Shown here in pieces: positions 51,227-60,762 of a DNA stretch of 64,000 bases. Each line of letters begins with the position of its first letter. The first letter of the stretch is position 1. Source of the DNA: Saccharothrix deserti (GTDB taxonomy: Bacteria > Actinomycetota > Actinomycetes > Mycobacteriales > Pseudonocardiaceae); NCBI RefSeq assembly GCF_009769385.1, contig NZ_VKAB01000022.1, positions 124,001 through 188,000 on the forward strand. The letters run 5' to 3'. The notes below the pieces were generated by a model that saw nothing but the letters and a program-made list of their open reading frames with translations, made no database searches and had not been told where the DNA came from. Made by a program: the position numbers and the translations under genes.

Positions 51227-51266
51227 GGGCAGGGTTCGTCAGGGCAGGGTTCGTCAGGGCAGGGTC
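51227..51266. repeat. 15-bp tandem repeat spanning a stop codon
   Basis: GGGCAGGGTTCGTCA at 51227-51241 and 51242-51256, with a third partial copy (GGGCAGGGT) to about 51266. The second copy contains the stop codon of the dehydrogenase gene, so the end of the gene, including its stop, has been duplicated downstream. Confidence 0.8.
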
Positions 51267-54073
51267 CATCGCTGGTTGGTGCCGCCGTGGCAGCTCCAGA
51301 TGATCAACTGCGTGCCGTCCGCGGAACTACCGCCATTGGCATCCAGGCACTTGCCCGACTGCGGGTTCACCAACGAACCGTTGGCACCGGCGGTCCAGTT
51401 CTGACCACCACCGCCGTTGCAGGTCCACAACCGCACCACACTGCCGTCAGCGGTACCGGCTACTTCCATGCACTTGTCCAGTGCGCGCAACGTGGACCCG
51501 GTCACCGTCCAACGCTGGTTCGCACCACCGTTGCACGTCCACAACTGCACCTTCGCACCATCGGTCGAACTACCACCGTTCACGTCCACGCACTTGCTCG
51601 CGACCCCAACGATCGGCCCGGTCCGCGTGCCACCCGTCGACGTGCCGAACGTGTAGGCGTCCACGTCGAACAAGGTGCCCGTGCCGCCCGCGAACGTCAG
51701 GTACAGCGCGACGGTTCCGCTCGGCACGTTGGACAGGGTGGTGGACACGTCGGTGAAGGTCTCCCACCCGCCGGTCACCGGCACGGTCACCGTGCCGAGC
51801 ACCGGTCCGGTGGGCGAACCGGTCCGCACCGACAGCGTGCCGCCCGAGCCGGCGGACGACACCCGGGCGGTGAACCTCGTGGTCCCGCCCAGCGCGTACG
51901 GTTCGAACGCGATCCAGTCGCCGTTCTGGATGTCGCCGACGGTCCGCCCGCCCTCGGCGGTCGCCTTGTCGTAGAGAGCGGTGCCGGACTGCGTCGAGAA
52001 GTGCTCGGCTTGGCGGTGCCGCAGCTGCAGCACGTGCTGCGTGTGCGTGGTCACCGGCGGCTGACCGTTCGCGCCGGAGTCGGTGTACTCGGCGTCGAAC
52101 ACGGCGAACAGGTTCGCCGCCGTGTCGTGCTCACCGTCCACCGGGATCTGCAACGTGCCCGAGCAGCCGGTTTGCGTGGTGATCGGGTGTCCGTGGCTGT
52201 CATGGCCGAGCACGTAGCTCAGCTTCACTCGGCTGCAGTCGATCGTGCCGTCCTCCGCGTCCGACGCCGTGATGGTGTACGGCACGGCATCCCCGAAGCT
52301 GAACAGGGTGCCGTTGATCGGCGCGTCCAGCTTGACCGTCGGCGCGGTGTTCCCGACCGAGATCGACACGTTGGCGGAGCCGGAGCGTCCGCCGGTGTCG
52401 GTCACCGTGAGCGTCACCGAGTACTGGCCGTTGGCCGTGTAGGTGTGGCTCGGGTTGGCGGCCGTGGAGGTCGTGCCGTCGCCGAAGTTCCACGAGTAGG
52501 TCAGTGCGCTGCCCTCGGGGTCGGAGGAGCCGGCCGACGAGAAGTTCACCGTCAGCGGTGCGCTGCCGGAGGTTCGGTCGGCGCCGGCCCGCGCGGTCGG
52601 CGCCTTGTTCCCGGCCGGGTTGTACTCGATGCGGTAGAGCGCGGAGCTGGCGTCCCCGCTGCCCCAGCCGGTGCCGTAGTCCAGCACGTACAGGGCGCCG
52701 TCCGGCCCGAAGGTGGCGTCCATGACCTGCGTGCCGCGCCACGGGAACTCGCTGACCTGTCCGGCCGATCCGTCGGCGTTGACGTCGATGGCCTTGATCC
52801 AGCGCCGGCCGAACTCGGTCGCGAACACGTGCCCGTCCAGCGCGGCCGGGAACTTGATCGACGACGGGTTGGCCGCGTCGTACCGGTACACCGGCGCGCT
52901 CATCGGGGACTCCGAGCCGCAGCCGAACGCGGCGAAGGAGCAGTTGTCGTACTTGATCCACGCCGAGCGCGCGGCGGGCAGCGTGCCCAGCCCGGTGTTG
53001 CGCGGCGAGTTGTTGACCGGCGCGGCGCAGTTGAACCGGCTGCCGGACGGCCCCGACGGGAACGTGTAGTCGACGTACGCTTCCGCCGTGGTGTTCGAGC
53101 CGACGCAGTAGGGCCAGCCGTAGTTGCCCGCAGAGGTGATCCGGTTGAACTCCACCAGGCCGGCGGGCCCACGCGTGTTGCTGCTCGTGCCCGCGTCCGG
53201 CCCGTACTCGCCGAGGTAGATCGCGCCGGTCGCCTGGTCCACGTTGAAGCGGAACGGGTTGCGCAGGCCCATCGCGTAGATCTCCGGCCGGGTGTTGGCC
53301 GTGCCGACCGGGAACAGGTTGCCCGGCGGGATCGAGTACGAGCCGTTGGGGTTCACCTTGATCCGCAGCACCTTGCCCCGCAGGTCGTTGGTGTTGCCCG
53401 CGCTGCGCTGCGCGTCGTAGACCGGGTTGCGGTTGGTCCGCTCGTCGATCGGGGTGTAGCCGCTGGAGTCGAACGGGTTGGAGTCGTCACCGGTGGACAG
53501 GTACAGGTTGCCGGCCGCGTCGAAGTCGATGTCGCCGCCGACGTGGCAGCAGTTGCCCCGGTCGGTCCCCACCTCCAGCACGGTGACCTGGCTGGCCATG
53601 TTCAGCGTGAAGTCGGCGTTCAGGGTGAACCGGGCCAGCCGGTTGACCCCCTTCCACGCCGAGAAGTCCGTTCCGGTGGCCGGTGCGTCACCACCCGGGG
53701 TGGACAGCGGCGGCGCGTAGAACAGGTAGATGAACCGGTTGGCGGCGAAGCCGGGGTCCACCCCGATGCCCTGCATGCCTTCTTCGTCGTGCGTGTAGAC
53801 CGGCACCGTGCCGATCACGCTGGTGACGCCCGCGGCCGTGGTGCGGCGCACCGTCCCGTTGCGGGCGGTGTGCAGCACCGAGCGGTCCGGCAACACGGCG
53901 AGCGTCATCGGCTCACCCACTTCGCCGACCCCTCGGGCCAGCTCGACCTGCTGGAAGTCGGCGGGGTTGACCGCGTGCGCGGCGGCCGGTGACGAGGAGC
54001 CGATCACCGTCGCCACCACACCGGCGGCCACGAGGAGAGCGGCGGTCAACGCCGCCCTGACTCGGTATCTCAT
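51254..54073 (-). CDS. Secreted PQQ-type sugar (sorbosone/glucose) dehydrogenase with PKD, CBM6 and ricin domains
   Basis: 939 residues: signal peptide (~1-34), soluble-glucose/sorbosone-dehydrogenase six-bladed propeller (~36-445; GEPMTLAVLPDRSVLHTAR, HDEEGMQGIGVDPGFAANRFIYLFYAP, IDFDAAGNLYLSTGDDSNPFDS, LRGKVLRIKVNPNG, EIYAMGLRNPFRFNVD), PKD domain (~450-535), a linker domain with HDSHGHPITTQTGC, CBM6 (~680-812) and ricin trefoil (~819-939). It would oxidise sugars outside the cell if PQQ is available. A CebR-like box lies 120 bp upstream of the ATG and the two-part element shared with GH54 further up. A 15-bp tandem repeat spans the stop codon. Confidence 0.9.
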   Translation of the reverse strand: MRYRVRAALTAALLVAAGVVATVIGSSSPAAAHAVNPADFQQVELARGVGEVGEPMTLAVLPDRSVLHTARNGTVRRTTAAGVTSVIGTVPVYTHDEEGMQGIGVDPGFAANRFIYLFYAPPLSTPGGDAPATGTDFSAWKGVNRLARFTLNADFTLNMASQVTVLEVGTDRGNCCHVGGDIDFDAAGNLYLSTGDDSNPFDSSGYTPIDERTNRNPVYDAQRSAGNTNDLRGKVLRIKVNPNGSYSIPPGNLFPVGTANTRPEIYAMGLRNPFRFNVDQATGAIYLGEYGPDAGTSSNTRGPAGLVEFNRITSAGNYGWPYCVGSNTTAEAYVDYTFPSGPSGSRFNCAAPVNNSPRNTGLGTLPAARSAWIKYDNCSFAAFGCGSESPMSAPVYRYDAANPSSIKFPAALDGHVFATEFGRRWIKAIDVNADGSAGQVSEFPWRGTQVMDATFGPDGALYVLDYGTGWGSGDASSALYRIEYNPAGNKAPTARAGADRTSGSAPLTVNFSSAGSSDPEGSALTYSWNFGDGTTSTAANPSHTYTANGQYSVTLTVTDTGGRSGSANVSISVGNTAPTVKLDAPINGTLFSFGDAVPYTITASDAEDGTIDCSRVKLSYVLGHDSHGHPITTQTGCSGTLQIPVDGEHDTAANLFAVFDAEYTDSGANGQPPVTTHTQHVLQLRHRQAEHFSTQSGTALYDKATAEGGRTVGDIQNGDWIAFEPYALGGTTRFTARVSSAGSGGTLSVRTGSPTGPVLGTVTVPVTGGWETFTDVSTTLSNVPSGTVALYLTFAGGTGTLFDVDAYTFGTSTGGTRTGPIVGVASKCVDVNGGSSTDGAKVQLWTCNGGANQRWTVTGSTLRALDKCMEVAGTADGSVVRLWTCNGGGGQNWTAGANGSLVNPQSGKCLDANGGSSADGTQLIIWSCHGGTNQRWTLP

Positions 54074-54194
54074 GGCAGGCTCACACCCTTTGATCTCATC
54101 TGACGGGCTTCGACACGGCCGGCGCTGTCCGCGGGGAGCGGATTGCGCAGCGGATTTGCGAAAAAGACGCGCGGCACCGGGGCAGCACCCTCTC

Positions 54195-54208
54195 CGGGAG
54201 CGCTCCCA
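54195..54208. promoter_or_regulatory. CebR-like operator upstream of the dehydrogenase gene
   Basis: CGGGAGCGCTCCCA, 13 of 14 bases of the CebR/CelR consensus, in the 640-bp divergent region 54074-54713 between the dehydrogenase (minus) and GH95 (plus) genes. Confidence 0.75.
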
Positions 54209-54380
54209 GGCGAACTCGCGAAAACTCGGACGACCCTTTGCGGTCAACCCGTCGACCGGCCGGCGCCGACACGAGATGGCCGCGGCGGACCGACTCCGCA
54301 CGCGATCAGGAACGCGGCGGACACGACAGGGACAGTTCGCCATTGAACCATGAGGACTCCGAACGAATCGGGCAACGCAG

Positions 54381-54441
54381 GGTTCGAACCGGTTCGAGCC
54401 AGGGATGAAGGCTAGGTGCTAAAAACCGGCTAAAGCAACGG
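54381..54441. promoter_or_regulatory. Two-part regulatory element (matches 27206-27266)
   Basis: GGTTCGAACCGGTTCGAGCC (54381-54400), nearly a palindromic tandem, followed by a block (54414-54441) with GGTGCTAAAAA, GGCTAAAG and CAACGG. The pair and its spacing match those before the GH54 gene. It lies ~300 bp upstream of the dehydrogenase and ~270 bp upstream of GH95, so it may serve either. Confidence 0.6.
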
Positions 54442-54517
54442 CGTCGTACGTCTAATGCATTCGGCCCATCCAATGTCCTCAATGGAGCGCCGACACCGGA
54501 GGCCGGGGACCGCCATT

Positions 54518-54538
54518 GCTAAATTGTTAGCGCTCGGG
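54518..54538. promoter_or_regulatory. Half-conserved TTAGCGCT operator before GH95
   Basis: GCTAAATTGTTAGCGCTC: the left half of the composite GCTAAA/TTAGCGCTAA operator is intact and the right half is degenerate. It lies ~180 bp upstream of the GH95 fucosidase start. Confidence 0.5.
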
Positions 54539-54713
54539 ATTGCCTCATCCGGCTGCGAGCGGATCGGGCATTGCGTTGACGACCAGGTTCGCCGATGGCT
54601 ACCTTCGAACACGCGCCGTGCTTCTGGTGCTCCACTGAGGACGGTTCCGCCTCGCTCCCGGTTCTGCGACAGGGACAACCCTGCCTCCATCCACCCACTC
54701 CGGAGGACCCGGC

Positions 54714-57578
54714 ATGCCCGATCTGCCACGTAGGCGACTGATGAAGTTCGGTGCGGCGAGCGCCGGAGCCGTGCTGATGCCGGGCGGTTGGACGGCGGTG
54801 GCCCGTGCCGGGTCGACCGCGCCGCCGGAAGTGCGCGCGGTCAACGACCTGGCGCTGTGGTACGACCGGCAGGCAGGCACGGAGTGGCTCCGCGCGCTGC
54901 CGATCGGCAACGGCCGCCTCGGCGCGATGGTCTTCGGCAACGCCGACACGGAGCGGTTGCAGCTCAACGAGGACACGGTGTGGGCCGGCGGTCCCCACGA
55001 CTACACCAACACGCGAGGTGCGGCCGCCCTGGCGGAGATCAGACGCCTGGTGTTCGCGAACCAGTGGTCGCAGGCGCAGACCCTCATCGACCAGGCGATG
55101 CTGGGCAACCCGGCCGGCCAGCTCGCCTACCAGACCGTCGGCGACCTCAGGCTCGCCTTCCCCGGCCCCGGCACGGTCTCCGGCTACCAGCGGTGGCTCG
55201 ACCTGACCACCGCCACGACGGTCGTGACCTACGTGGCGAACAACGTGCGGTACCGGCGCGAGGTGATCGCCAGCGCGCCCGACCAGGTGATCGCGATGCG
55301 CCTGACGGCCGAGACGCCCGGGTCGATCTCGTTCACCGCGTCGTTCAGCACGCCGCAGCGGGCGACGGCGTCGAGCCCGGACGGCACCACGATCGGGCTG
55401 GACGGCCGGTCCGGCGACCAGCGCGGCATCGCGGGCTCGGTCCGGTTCCTCGCGTTGGCCAAGGCCATCGCCGAGGGCGGGAGCACCAGCAGCTCCGGCG
55501 GCACGCTGCGGGTGACCAACGCCAACAGCGTCACCCTGTTGATCTCGATCGGCACCAGCTACGTCGACTACCGGAACGTGGCGGGCGACTACCAGGGCAT
55601 CGCCCGGGGACGCCTCAACGCCGCGCAGGGCACGGCGTACGACGTGCTGCGCAGCCGGCACGTGGCCGACTACCAGCGGCTGTTCGGGCGGGTCGCCATC
55701 GACCTCGGCCGCACCGCGGCGGCGGACCAGCCGACCGACGTCCGGATCGCCCAGCACAACACCACGTCCGACCCGCAGTTCTCCGCACTGCTCTTCCAGT
55801 ACGGCCGGTACCTGCTGATCTCGTCGTCGCGGCCGGGCACCCAGCCGGCGAACCTGCAAGGCATCTGGAACGACCAGCTGACACCTTCGTGGGACTCGAA
55901 GTACACCATCAACGCCAACCTGCCGATGAACTACTGGCCGGCCGACTCGACGAACCTCGCCGAGTGCTACGAGCCGGTGTTCCGCATGATCAACGACCTC
56001 ACCGTGACCGGTGCACGCACCGCGCGTGCGCAGTACAACGCCGGTGGTTGGGTCACGCACCACAACACCGACGGGTGGCGGGGGTCCTCGGTCGTCGACG
56101 GCGCGATGTGGGGCATGTGGCAGACGGGCGGCGCGTGGCTCGCCACCATGATCTGGGACCACTACCTGTTCACCGGCGACGTCGAGTTCCTGCGGTCGTA
56201 CTACCCCGCGATGAAGGGCGCCGCCCAGTTCTTCCTCGACACCCTGGTCGAGGAACCGACGCTGAAGTGGCTGGTCACCAACCCCTCGAACTCGCCGGAA
56301 CTGCCGCACCACGCGAACGCCAGCGTGGCCGCGGGGCCCACGATGGACATGCAGATCCTGCGCGACCTGTTCGAAGGCTGCGCCCGCGCCTCGGAGGTGC
56401 TCGGTGTGGACGCCGACTTCCGCACGCGGGTCCGCGCGACGGGTCAACGGCTCGCCCCGATGCGGGTCGGTTCGCGCGGGAACATCATGGAGTGGCTCTA
56501 CGACTGGGTCGAGCCCGAGACGAACCACCGGCACGTCTCGCACCTGTACGGCCTGCACCCGAGCAACCAGATCACCAAACGCGGCACCCCCCAGCTGTTC
56601 GAGGCCGCCCGCCGGACCCTCCAGCTGCGCGGCGACGACGGAACCGGCTGGTCACTGGCCTGGAAGATCAACTACTGGGCGCGGATGGAGGAGGGCGGCC
56701 GGGCGCACGACCTGATCCGCTACCTCGTGACACCGGCGAGGCTCGCGCCCAACATGTTCGACCTGCACCCGCCGTTCCAGATCGACGGCAACTTCGGCGC
56801 CACGTCCGGCATCGCCGAGATGCTGCTGCACAGCCACAACGGCGAGCTGCACGTGCTGCCCGCGCTGCCGCCGGCGTGGTCGGCCGGCAGCGTGACGGGT
56901 CTGCGCGGGCGCGGCGGGCACACCGTCGGGGCGACCTGGAGCAGCACCGCGATCACCCTCTCCGTCACGCCGGACCGCGACGGCACGGTCCGGGTCCGCA
57001 ACCGGGTGTTCACCGGCACGTTCGAACTGAGCGACACGACGAGCGGTGCGGTCGTGCAGCCGACCAAGCCCGAGGCGGACGTCATCGAGTTCCCCGGCCA
57101 GGCCGGGCACACGTACCGGGCGACCGGGCAGGGCGGCGGCAGCGGGTCGGTCGTCCAGCCGGGGGTGTACTACCGGCTCGTCGCGCGGCACAGCGGCAAG
57201 CTCGCCGACATCAGCGGCGTGTCCACCGCCTCCGGCGCCCTGCTGCAACAGTGGTCGTCGACCGGCGGGCTGAACCAGCAGTTCGACTTCGTCGACTCGG
57301 GCGGCGGCTACTACCGCGTCCGGGCCCGGCACAGCGGGCTGGTGCTCCAGGTCGCGAGCTCGAGCACCGGCGCCGACATCACCCAGCGGCCGGACACCAA
57401 CGCCACGAGCCAGCAGTGGCGCGTGGTCGACCAGGGCGGCGGTGTCGTCAGCCTGGTCAACCGCCTCAGCAACCTGGCCATGGACGTGTGGAGCGCGTCG
57501 ACCACCGACGGCGCGCGCATCTCGCAGTGGACCCCCGGCGGGGGCGACAACCAGCGATTCCAACTCCAGCGCGCCTGA
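54714..57578 (+). CDS. Tat-exported GH95 alpha-L-fucosidase with C-terminal ricin-type lectin
   Basis: 954 residues. N-terminal twin-arginine signal ([10 protein letters not shown], then a hydrophobic stretch, ~1-32), GH95 N-terminal beta-domain (~43-280; [39 protein letters not shown]), (alpha/alpha)6 barrel (~330-690; [71 protein letters not shown]), C-terminal beta-domain and a ricin-type trefoil (~815-954). It inverts and hydrolyses alpha-1,2-fucosyl linkages (or L-galactosyl in xyloglucan). It is followed by a fuconolactonase-like gene, suggesting use of the released fucose. The ATG at 54714 follows GGAGG. Confidence 0.94.
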   Translation: MPDLPRRRLMKFGAASAGAVLMPGGWTAVARAGSTAPPEVRAVNDLALWYDRQAGTEWLRALPIGNGRLGAMVFGNADTERLQLNEDTVWAGGPHDYTNTRGAAALAEIRRLVFANQWSQAQTLIDQAMLGNPAGQLAYQTVGDLRLAFPGPGTVSGYQRWLDLTTATTVVTYVANNVRYRREVIASAPDQVIAMRLTAETPGSISFTASFSTPQRATASSPDGTTIGLDGRSGDQRGIAGSVRFLALAKAIAEGGSTSSSGGTLRVTNANSVTLLISIGTSYVDYRNVAGDYQGIARGRLNAAQGTAYDVLRSRHVADYQRLFGRVAIDLGRTAAADQPTDVRIAQHNTTSDPQFSALLFQYGRYLLISSSRPGTQPANLQGIWNDQLTPSWDSKYTINANLPMNYWPADSTNLAECYEPVFRMINDLTVTGARTARAQYNAGGWVTHHNTDGWRGSSVVDGAMWGMWQTGGAWLATMIWDHYLFTGDVEFLRSYYPAMKGAAQFFLDTLVEEPTLKWLVTNPSNSPELPHHANASVAAGPTMDMQILRDLFEGCARASEVLGVDADFRTRVRATGQRLAPMRVGSRGNIMEWLYDWVEPETNHRHVSHLYGLHPSNQITKRGTPQLFEAARRTLQLRGDDGTGWSLAWKINYWARMEEGGRAHDLIRYLVTPARLAPNMFDLHPPFQIDGNFGATSGIAEMLLHSHNGELHVLPALPPAWSAGSVTGLRGRGGHTVGATWSSTAITLSVTPDRDGTVRVRNRVFTGTFELSDTTSGAVVQPTKPEADVIEFPGQAGHTYRATGQGGGSGSVVQPGVYYRLVARHSGKLADISGVSTASGALLQQWSSTGGLNQQFDFVDSGGGYYRVRARHSGLVLQVASSSTGADITQRPDTNATSQQWRVVDQGGGVVSLVNRLSNLAMDVWSASTTDGARISQWTPGGGDNQRFQLQRA

Positions 57579-57814
57579 CCTCGCCGTCACCTCCGGCAGC
57601 CCACCGGCACGCGAACATCGGATGGATTCGGGAGGCGCCGACGTAGTCGCGTCGGCATCACACGGCATACCGAGGCGCCACCCGAGGACATATGCGCATG
57701 TGAGAGCGATAGAACAGGCCGAACACCGGGACCGCGCGAACAAACCACCCTTCCGATGAGATGGGATGTATTGCTAGCCTGCCGGCGCACACTTGCGCCG
57801 GAGCAGGGAGTCCG

Positions 57815-58723
57815 ATGCCATCGCCCGACATGATCCGGATCGACGCGCACCACCACGTCTGGCGACTCCTGCCTGGCGCCCCCGGCCGAACGGGGCCGAG
57901 CCCTCGGGCCCACGACTGGCTGAACGGAGCGGACCTCGCCCCGATCCGCCGCGACTTCACCCTGGACGACCTGTCGTCCGTCGCCGCGGCGGCGGAGATC
58001 GACCGGACGGTCCTGGTCCAGGTCGTCCCGGACGTCGAGGAGACCGCCGAGTTCCTGTCCCTGTCCGCCGACGAGGGCAAAGGCCTGGTGGCAGGCGTCG
58101 TCGGGTGGGTCGACCTCACCGACGCCGGCATCGGCGACGCACTCGCCGCCCTGCGCGCGGGTCCCGGCGGCGACCTGCTCGTCGGTGTGCGGCACCTGGT
58201 GCAGGGTGAGCCGGACCCGCGTTGGCTGACCCGGCCGGACGTCCGGCGCGGACTGCGCGCGGTGGCGGAGGCCGGGCTGGCCTACGACCTGCTCACCCTC
58301 GTCCACCAGCTGCCGGCGGCGATCGAGACCGTGCGCGCGCTGCCCGGGGCGACGTTCGTCCTGGACCACCTGTCGAAGCCCCCGATCGCCGCCGGTGACC
58401 GCGAACCGTGGGCGTCCCACATCCGTGAGCTCGCCGCCGAACCGAACGTCACCTGCAAGTTGTCGGGCATGGTCACCGAGGCCGACCGGGTCGGGTGGAC
58501 CGTGGCGGACCTGCGTCCGTACGCCGACGTGGTGCTGGACGCGTTCGGTCCGTCGCGGGTGATGTTCGGCTCCGACTGGCCGGTCTGCCTGCTCGCGGCC
58601 TCCTACGAGGAGGTCGTCGCGGCGGCCGAAGGGCTGACCGCCGGGCTCACCGCCGCCGAGCGCGGCGAGGTGTTCGGCGGCACGGCCGCGCGCGCCTACC
58701 GACTGCCGGGGGAACGACTGTGA
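57815..58723 (+). CDS. Amidohydrolase, L-fucono-/L-rhamnono-lactonase-like
   Basis: 302 residues, COG3618-type amidohydrolase_2. Metal motif IRIDAHHHVWRL, conserved WLNGADLAPIRRDFTLDDL, VGVRHLVQGEPDPRWL, TFVLDHLSKPPI and MFGSDWPVCLL. These enzymes open L-fuconolactone or L-rhamnonolactone in oxidative deoxysugar breakdown, and the GH95 fucosidase upstream supports L-fucose. The ATG at 57815 follows GGGAG; an ATG five codons later is an alternative. Its stop overlaps the start of the larA remnant (GTGA), indicating a former operon. Confidence 0.88.
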   Translation: MPSPDMIRIDAHHHVWRLLPGAPGRTGPSPRAHDWLNGADLAPIRRDFTLDDLSSVAAAAEIDRTVLVQVVPDVEETAEFLSLSADEGKGLVAGVVGWVDLTDAGIGDALAALRAGPGGDLLVGVRHLVQGEPDPRWLTRPDVRRGLRAVAEAGLAYDLLTLVHQLPAAIETVRALPGATFVLDHLSKPPIAAGDREPWASHIRELAAEPNVTCKLSGMVTEADRVGWTVADLRPYADVVLDAFGPSRVMFGSDWPVCLLAASYEEVVAAAEGLTAGLTAAERGEVFGGTAARAYRLPGERL

Positions 58724-58998
58724 AGGTGCGTCTCGCCTACGGGGACTCGGGGCTCGACATCCACCTCGACCCGGCGGCCACCACCGTGGTCCAACCCGTG
58801 CACCACGAAGCCGCCGCCGATCAGGTCGGCGTCCTGCGCGCGGCGCTGCGCTCCCCCGTCGCCGGACCGCCGTTGCGCGACCGCGTGCGCCCCGGCCAGA
58901 CGGTCGCGATCTCGGCCTGCGACGGCACCCGGCGCGCGCGTGTGCGTCCGCCGGAAGGACCCCAGACCATCCCCTACCTCGCGGCTGGTCCGCGGTGA
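58720..58998 (+). pseudogene. 5' remnant of lactate racemase (LarA, DUF2088) gene
   Basis: The first ~70 codons match the LarA/DUF2088 N-terminus (KVRLAYGDSGLDIHL; VRPGQTVAISACDGTR). The frame then departs into unrelated sequence and stops after 92 codons; the family is ~420 residues. The GTG start overlaps the lactonase stop, so the gene was once translationally coupled to it. Only the N-terminal domain remains. Confidence 0.75.
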
Positions 58999-59007
58999 AC
59001 GGCCCTG

Positions 59008-59298
59008 TTGACCGGGGCGGTCGTCACCGGAACGGATGTGCCCGGCGAGACGGTGACGCCGACCGGCGCCGCTCTGCTGCGTGCCGCAGGCACCCGGTAC
59101 GACGTGCCGCCGCTGATGACCGCGATCGTCACGGGCTACGGCGCCGGCAGCCGCCGCCTGGCGGACCGCCCGAACGTGACCGCCGTGACCTTGGGCGAGG
59201 CCGTCGGCGAGGGCGATGTGGAGCTGGTACCCACCGCACGGGCAGCCGAGCGGGTCGAGAACGCGGCATCCGCACACCGCTGTTCGACGCCGGCGTGA
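59008..59298 (+). pseudogene. Remnant of LarC (nickel pincer cofactor biosynthesis) gene
   Basis: About 95 codons with the LarC signatures DVPGETVTPTGAALLRAAGT and IVTGYGAGSRRLADRPNVTAVTLGEA (the GxGAG...PNV motif). Start and remainder are missing. It lies 10 bp after the larA fragment, as if one deletion joined the beginning of larA to an internal part of larC, removing most of larA and the start of larC (and larB if present). Confidence 0.7.
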
Positions 59299-59382
59299 GC
59301 AAGGAACAACCACTGCCGGCTGGATCCACTCAAGGACAGATGAGCATGCTTATCCGGTGCGGGCCGACCACACCGCGACCGC

Positions 59383-59416
59383 GACGCGTCACATCAGGCG
59401 TCTGATGTGCGGCGTC
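59383..59416. promoter_or_regulatory. Nested inverted repeat upstream of GntR gene
   Basis: CACATCAG (59390-59397) / CTGATGTG (59402-59409) with a 4-bp centre, flanked symmetrically by GACGC (59383-59387) and GCGTC (59412-59416). It lies ~110 bp upstream of the regulator start and ~90 bp after the larC remnant. It could be an operator for the GntR protein or a terminator of the lactonase operon. Confidence 0.55.
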
Positions 59417-59523
59417 AGGCACCGCACCGCATGCTCCCGCGGGTCGTCCCCCTTGAGATGTAGGCTGTGTGGCCGGCGGTGAGCCGTCATACTCTTCAGG
59501 TGACCCGTCACTAAGGAGCAGCG

Positions 59524-60297
59524 TTGACGGATGGCGCACTTGTGCCGGAGGACCCGACCGGGCAGCCGGACACCACCCCGGCGACCGGTCCGTACCGGCC
59601 GGGCTACGAGCTCGTCGCGGAGCAGATCCTCCAGCTGATCGCCGAGTTGGAGTTGCAACCGGGCGACCGGATGCCGACCGAGAACGAACTGGCCGCGCGG
59701 ATGGGAACCAGCCGGACGGTCGTGCGGGAAGCCGTCAAGATCCTCTCCGCGATCGGAAGGGTGCGGGCGCACAAGGGACGCGGGCTCTACGTGGCCGACG
59801 ACGAGGGCATGCTCGGCTCCTCCCGGTGGGGAGGCTTCTTCCTGCCGACCAACCTCGACCACGTCTACATGCTCTTCGAGTTCCGCCGCGTGCAGGAGAC
59901 CGCGGCCAGTCGACTGGCCGCGACCCATGCCACCCCCGCCGAACTGCGCGCCATCGGCGCCGCCGCCGAAACCTGCCGACAGGGCCACCTGACCGGCGAG
60001 ACCTCGCTGTTCGATCGCGGCGACGAGGACTTCCACCTCGCCGTCGCCGCGGCGTCCCACAACCAGTTCCTGGTGGCCGCGGTGCGCGAAGCCCGCCGCC
60101 TGCAGCGCCAGTCCAGCACCATCGGGCTGCACGGCAGCGTCGGCGGCCACGCGGCCGAGGCGGTCGAGGAACACCTGGCGATCTACCGGGCGATCCGCGA
60201 CGGCGACCCCGAAGCCGCTGCGGCGGCCGCCGGCCTCCACCTCGACAACACCCTGCAGGACTACCGCCGCGAGATCCAGCGCCGCCTCTTCGGCTGA
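59524..60297 (+). CDS. GntR-family (FadR/FCD) transcriptional regulator
   Basis: 257 residues: winged helix (~30-90; GDRMPTENELAARMGTSRTVVREAVKILSAIGRVRAHKGRGLYV) and FCD domain (~110-245; MLFEFRRVQETAASRLAATH, GDEDFHLAVAAASHNQF, GHAAEAVEEHLAIYRAIRDGD). The conserved metal/ligand residues Asp, His, His and His are present in these segments. It likely senses a sugar acid or lactone and controls the lactonase (fucose) genes or the downstream secreted protein. The TTG at 59524 follows AAGGAG. Confidence 0.92.
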   Translation: MTDGALVPEDPTGQPDTTPATGPYRPGYELVAEQILQLIAELELQPGDRMPTENELAARMGTSRTVVREAVKILSAIGRVRAHKGRGLYVADDEGMLGSSRWGGFFLPTNLDHVYMLFEFRRVQETAASRLAATHATPAELRAIGAAAETCRQGHLTGETSLFDRGDEDFHLAVAAASHNQFLVAAVREARRLQRQSSTIGLHGSVGGHAAEAVEEHLAIYRAIRDGDPEAAAAAAGLHLDNTLQDYRREIQRRLFG

Positions 60298-60762
60298 CAC
60301 CCGCGACCGGGCGCCGATCGGCCACGTTGCGCCCCTTGTCCGCGACGGTCGGAGCACCCGCGCGGCGATCGCGTATCTGGACTCGCCCGGCGGATGTGTG
60401 TTACAAATCGTGGCGGATCTACGAGTACTTGTATGACATCCAGCACCCGGGCAATGACGCACCGAGGGAGCGCTCATGTCTGCTCGTCGATGGGTTCGAT
60501 CATCGCCACCGGTGAGTGCGGAAGAGTCCGCCTCCCCTGGTGAAACGCCCTGAGTCCCACGGCGGTCGACACCTCGGAGTGTTCCAGCCGAATCCGAGCC
60601 GGTGCCGTGCGCCGCGCCGGCCGGACCCTCGTGCACCGGGCTAGCGCAGCACGCGTACAGCAACCACCGGTTCCGTGACACCCGCCGGACGCCGCCGACC
60701 TTCCCGCACGCCGCCGCCGCGTAATCCAGTCAGTCGCCTTCACATGCCCCAGAGGAGTGGCA
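60298..60762. other. 465-bp upstream region of the giant ThuA/dehydrogenase gene
   Basis: No gene recognised. It contains an AT-richer segment (TGTTACAAATC and TACTTGTATGACATC near 60400-60440) resembling a promoter/GntR-type site, and GAGCGCTC at 60468-60475, which is only the core of a CebR-like box. A 25-codon reading frame begins at 60477 but has no similarity or ribosome-binding site of note. Confidence 0.4.

Noticed and set aside
60465-60478. CebR-like box upstream of the giant ThuA/dehydrogenase gene
   Set aside because: Only the central GAGCGCTC and left half match (about 10 of 14); too weak to call.
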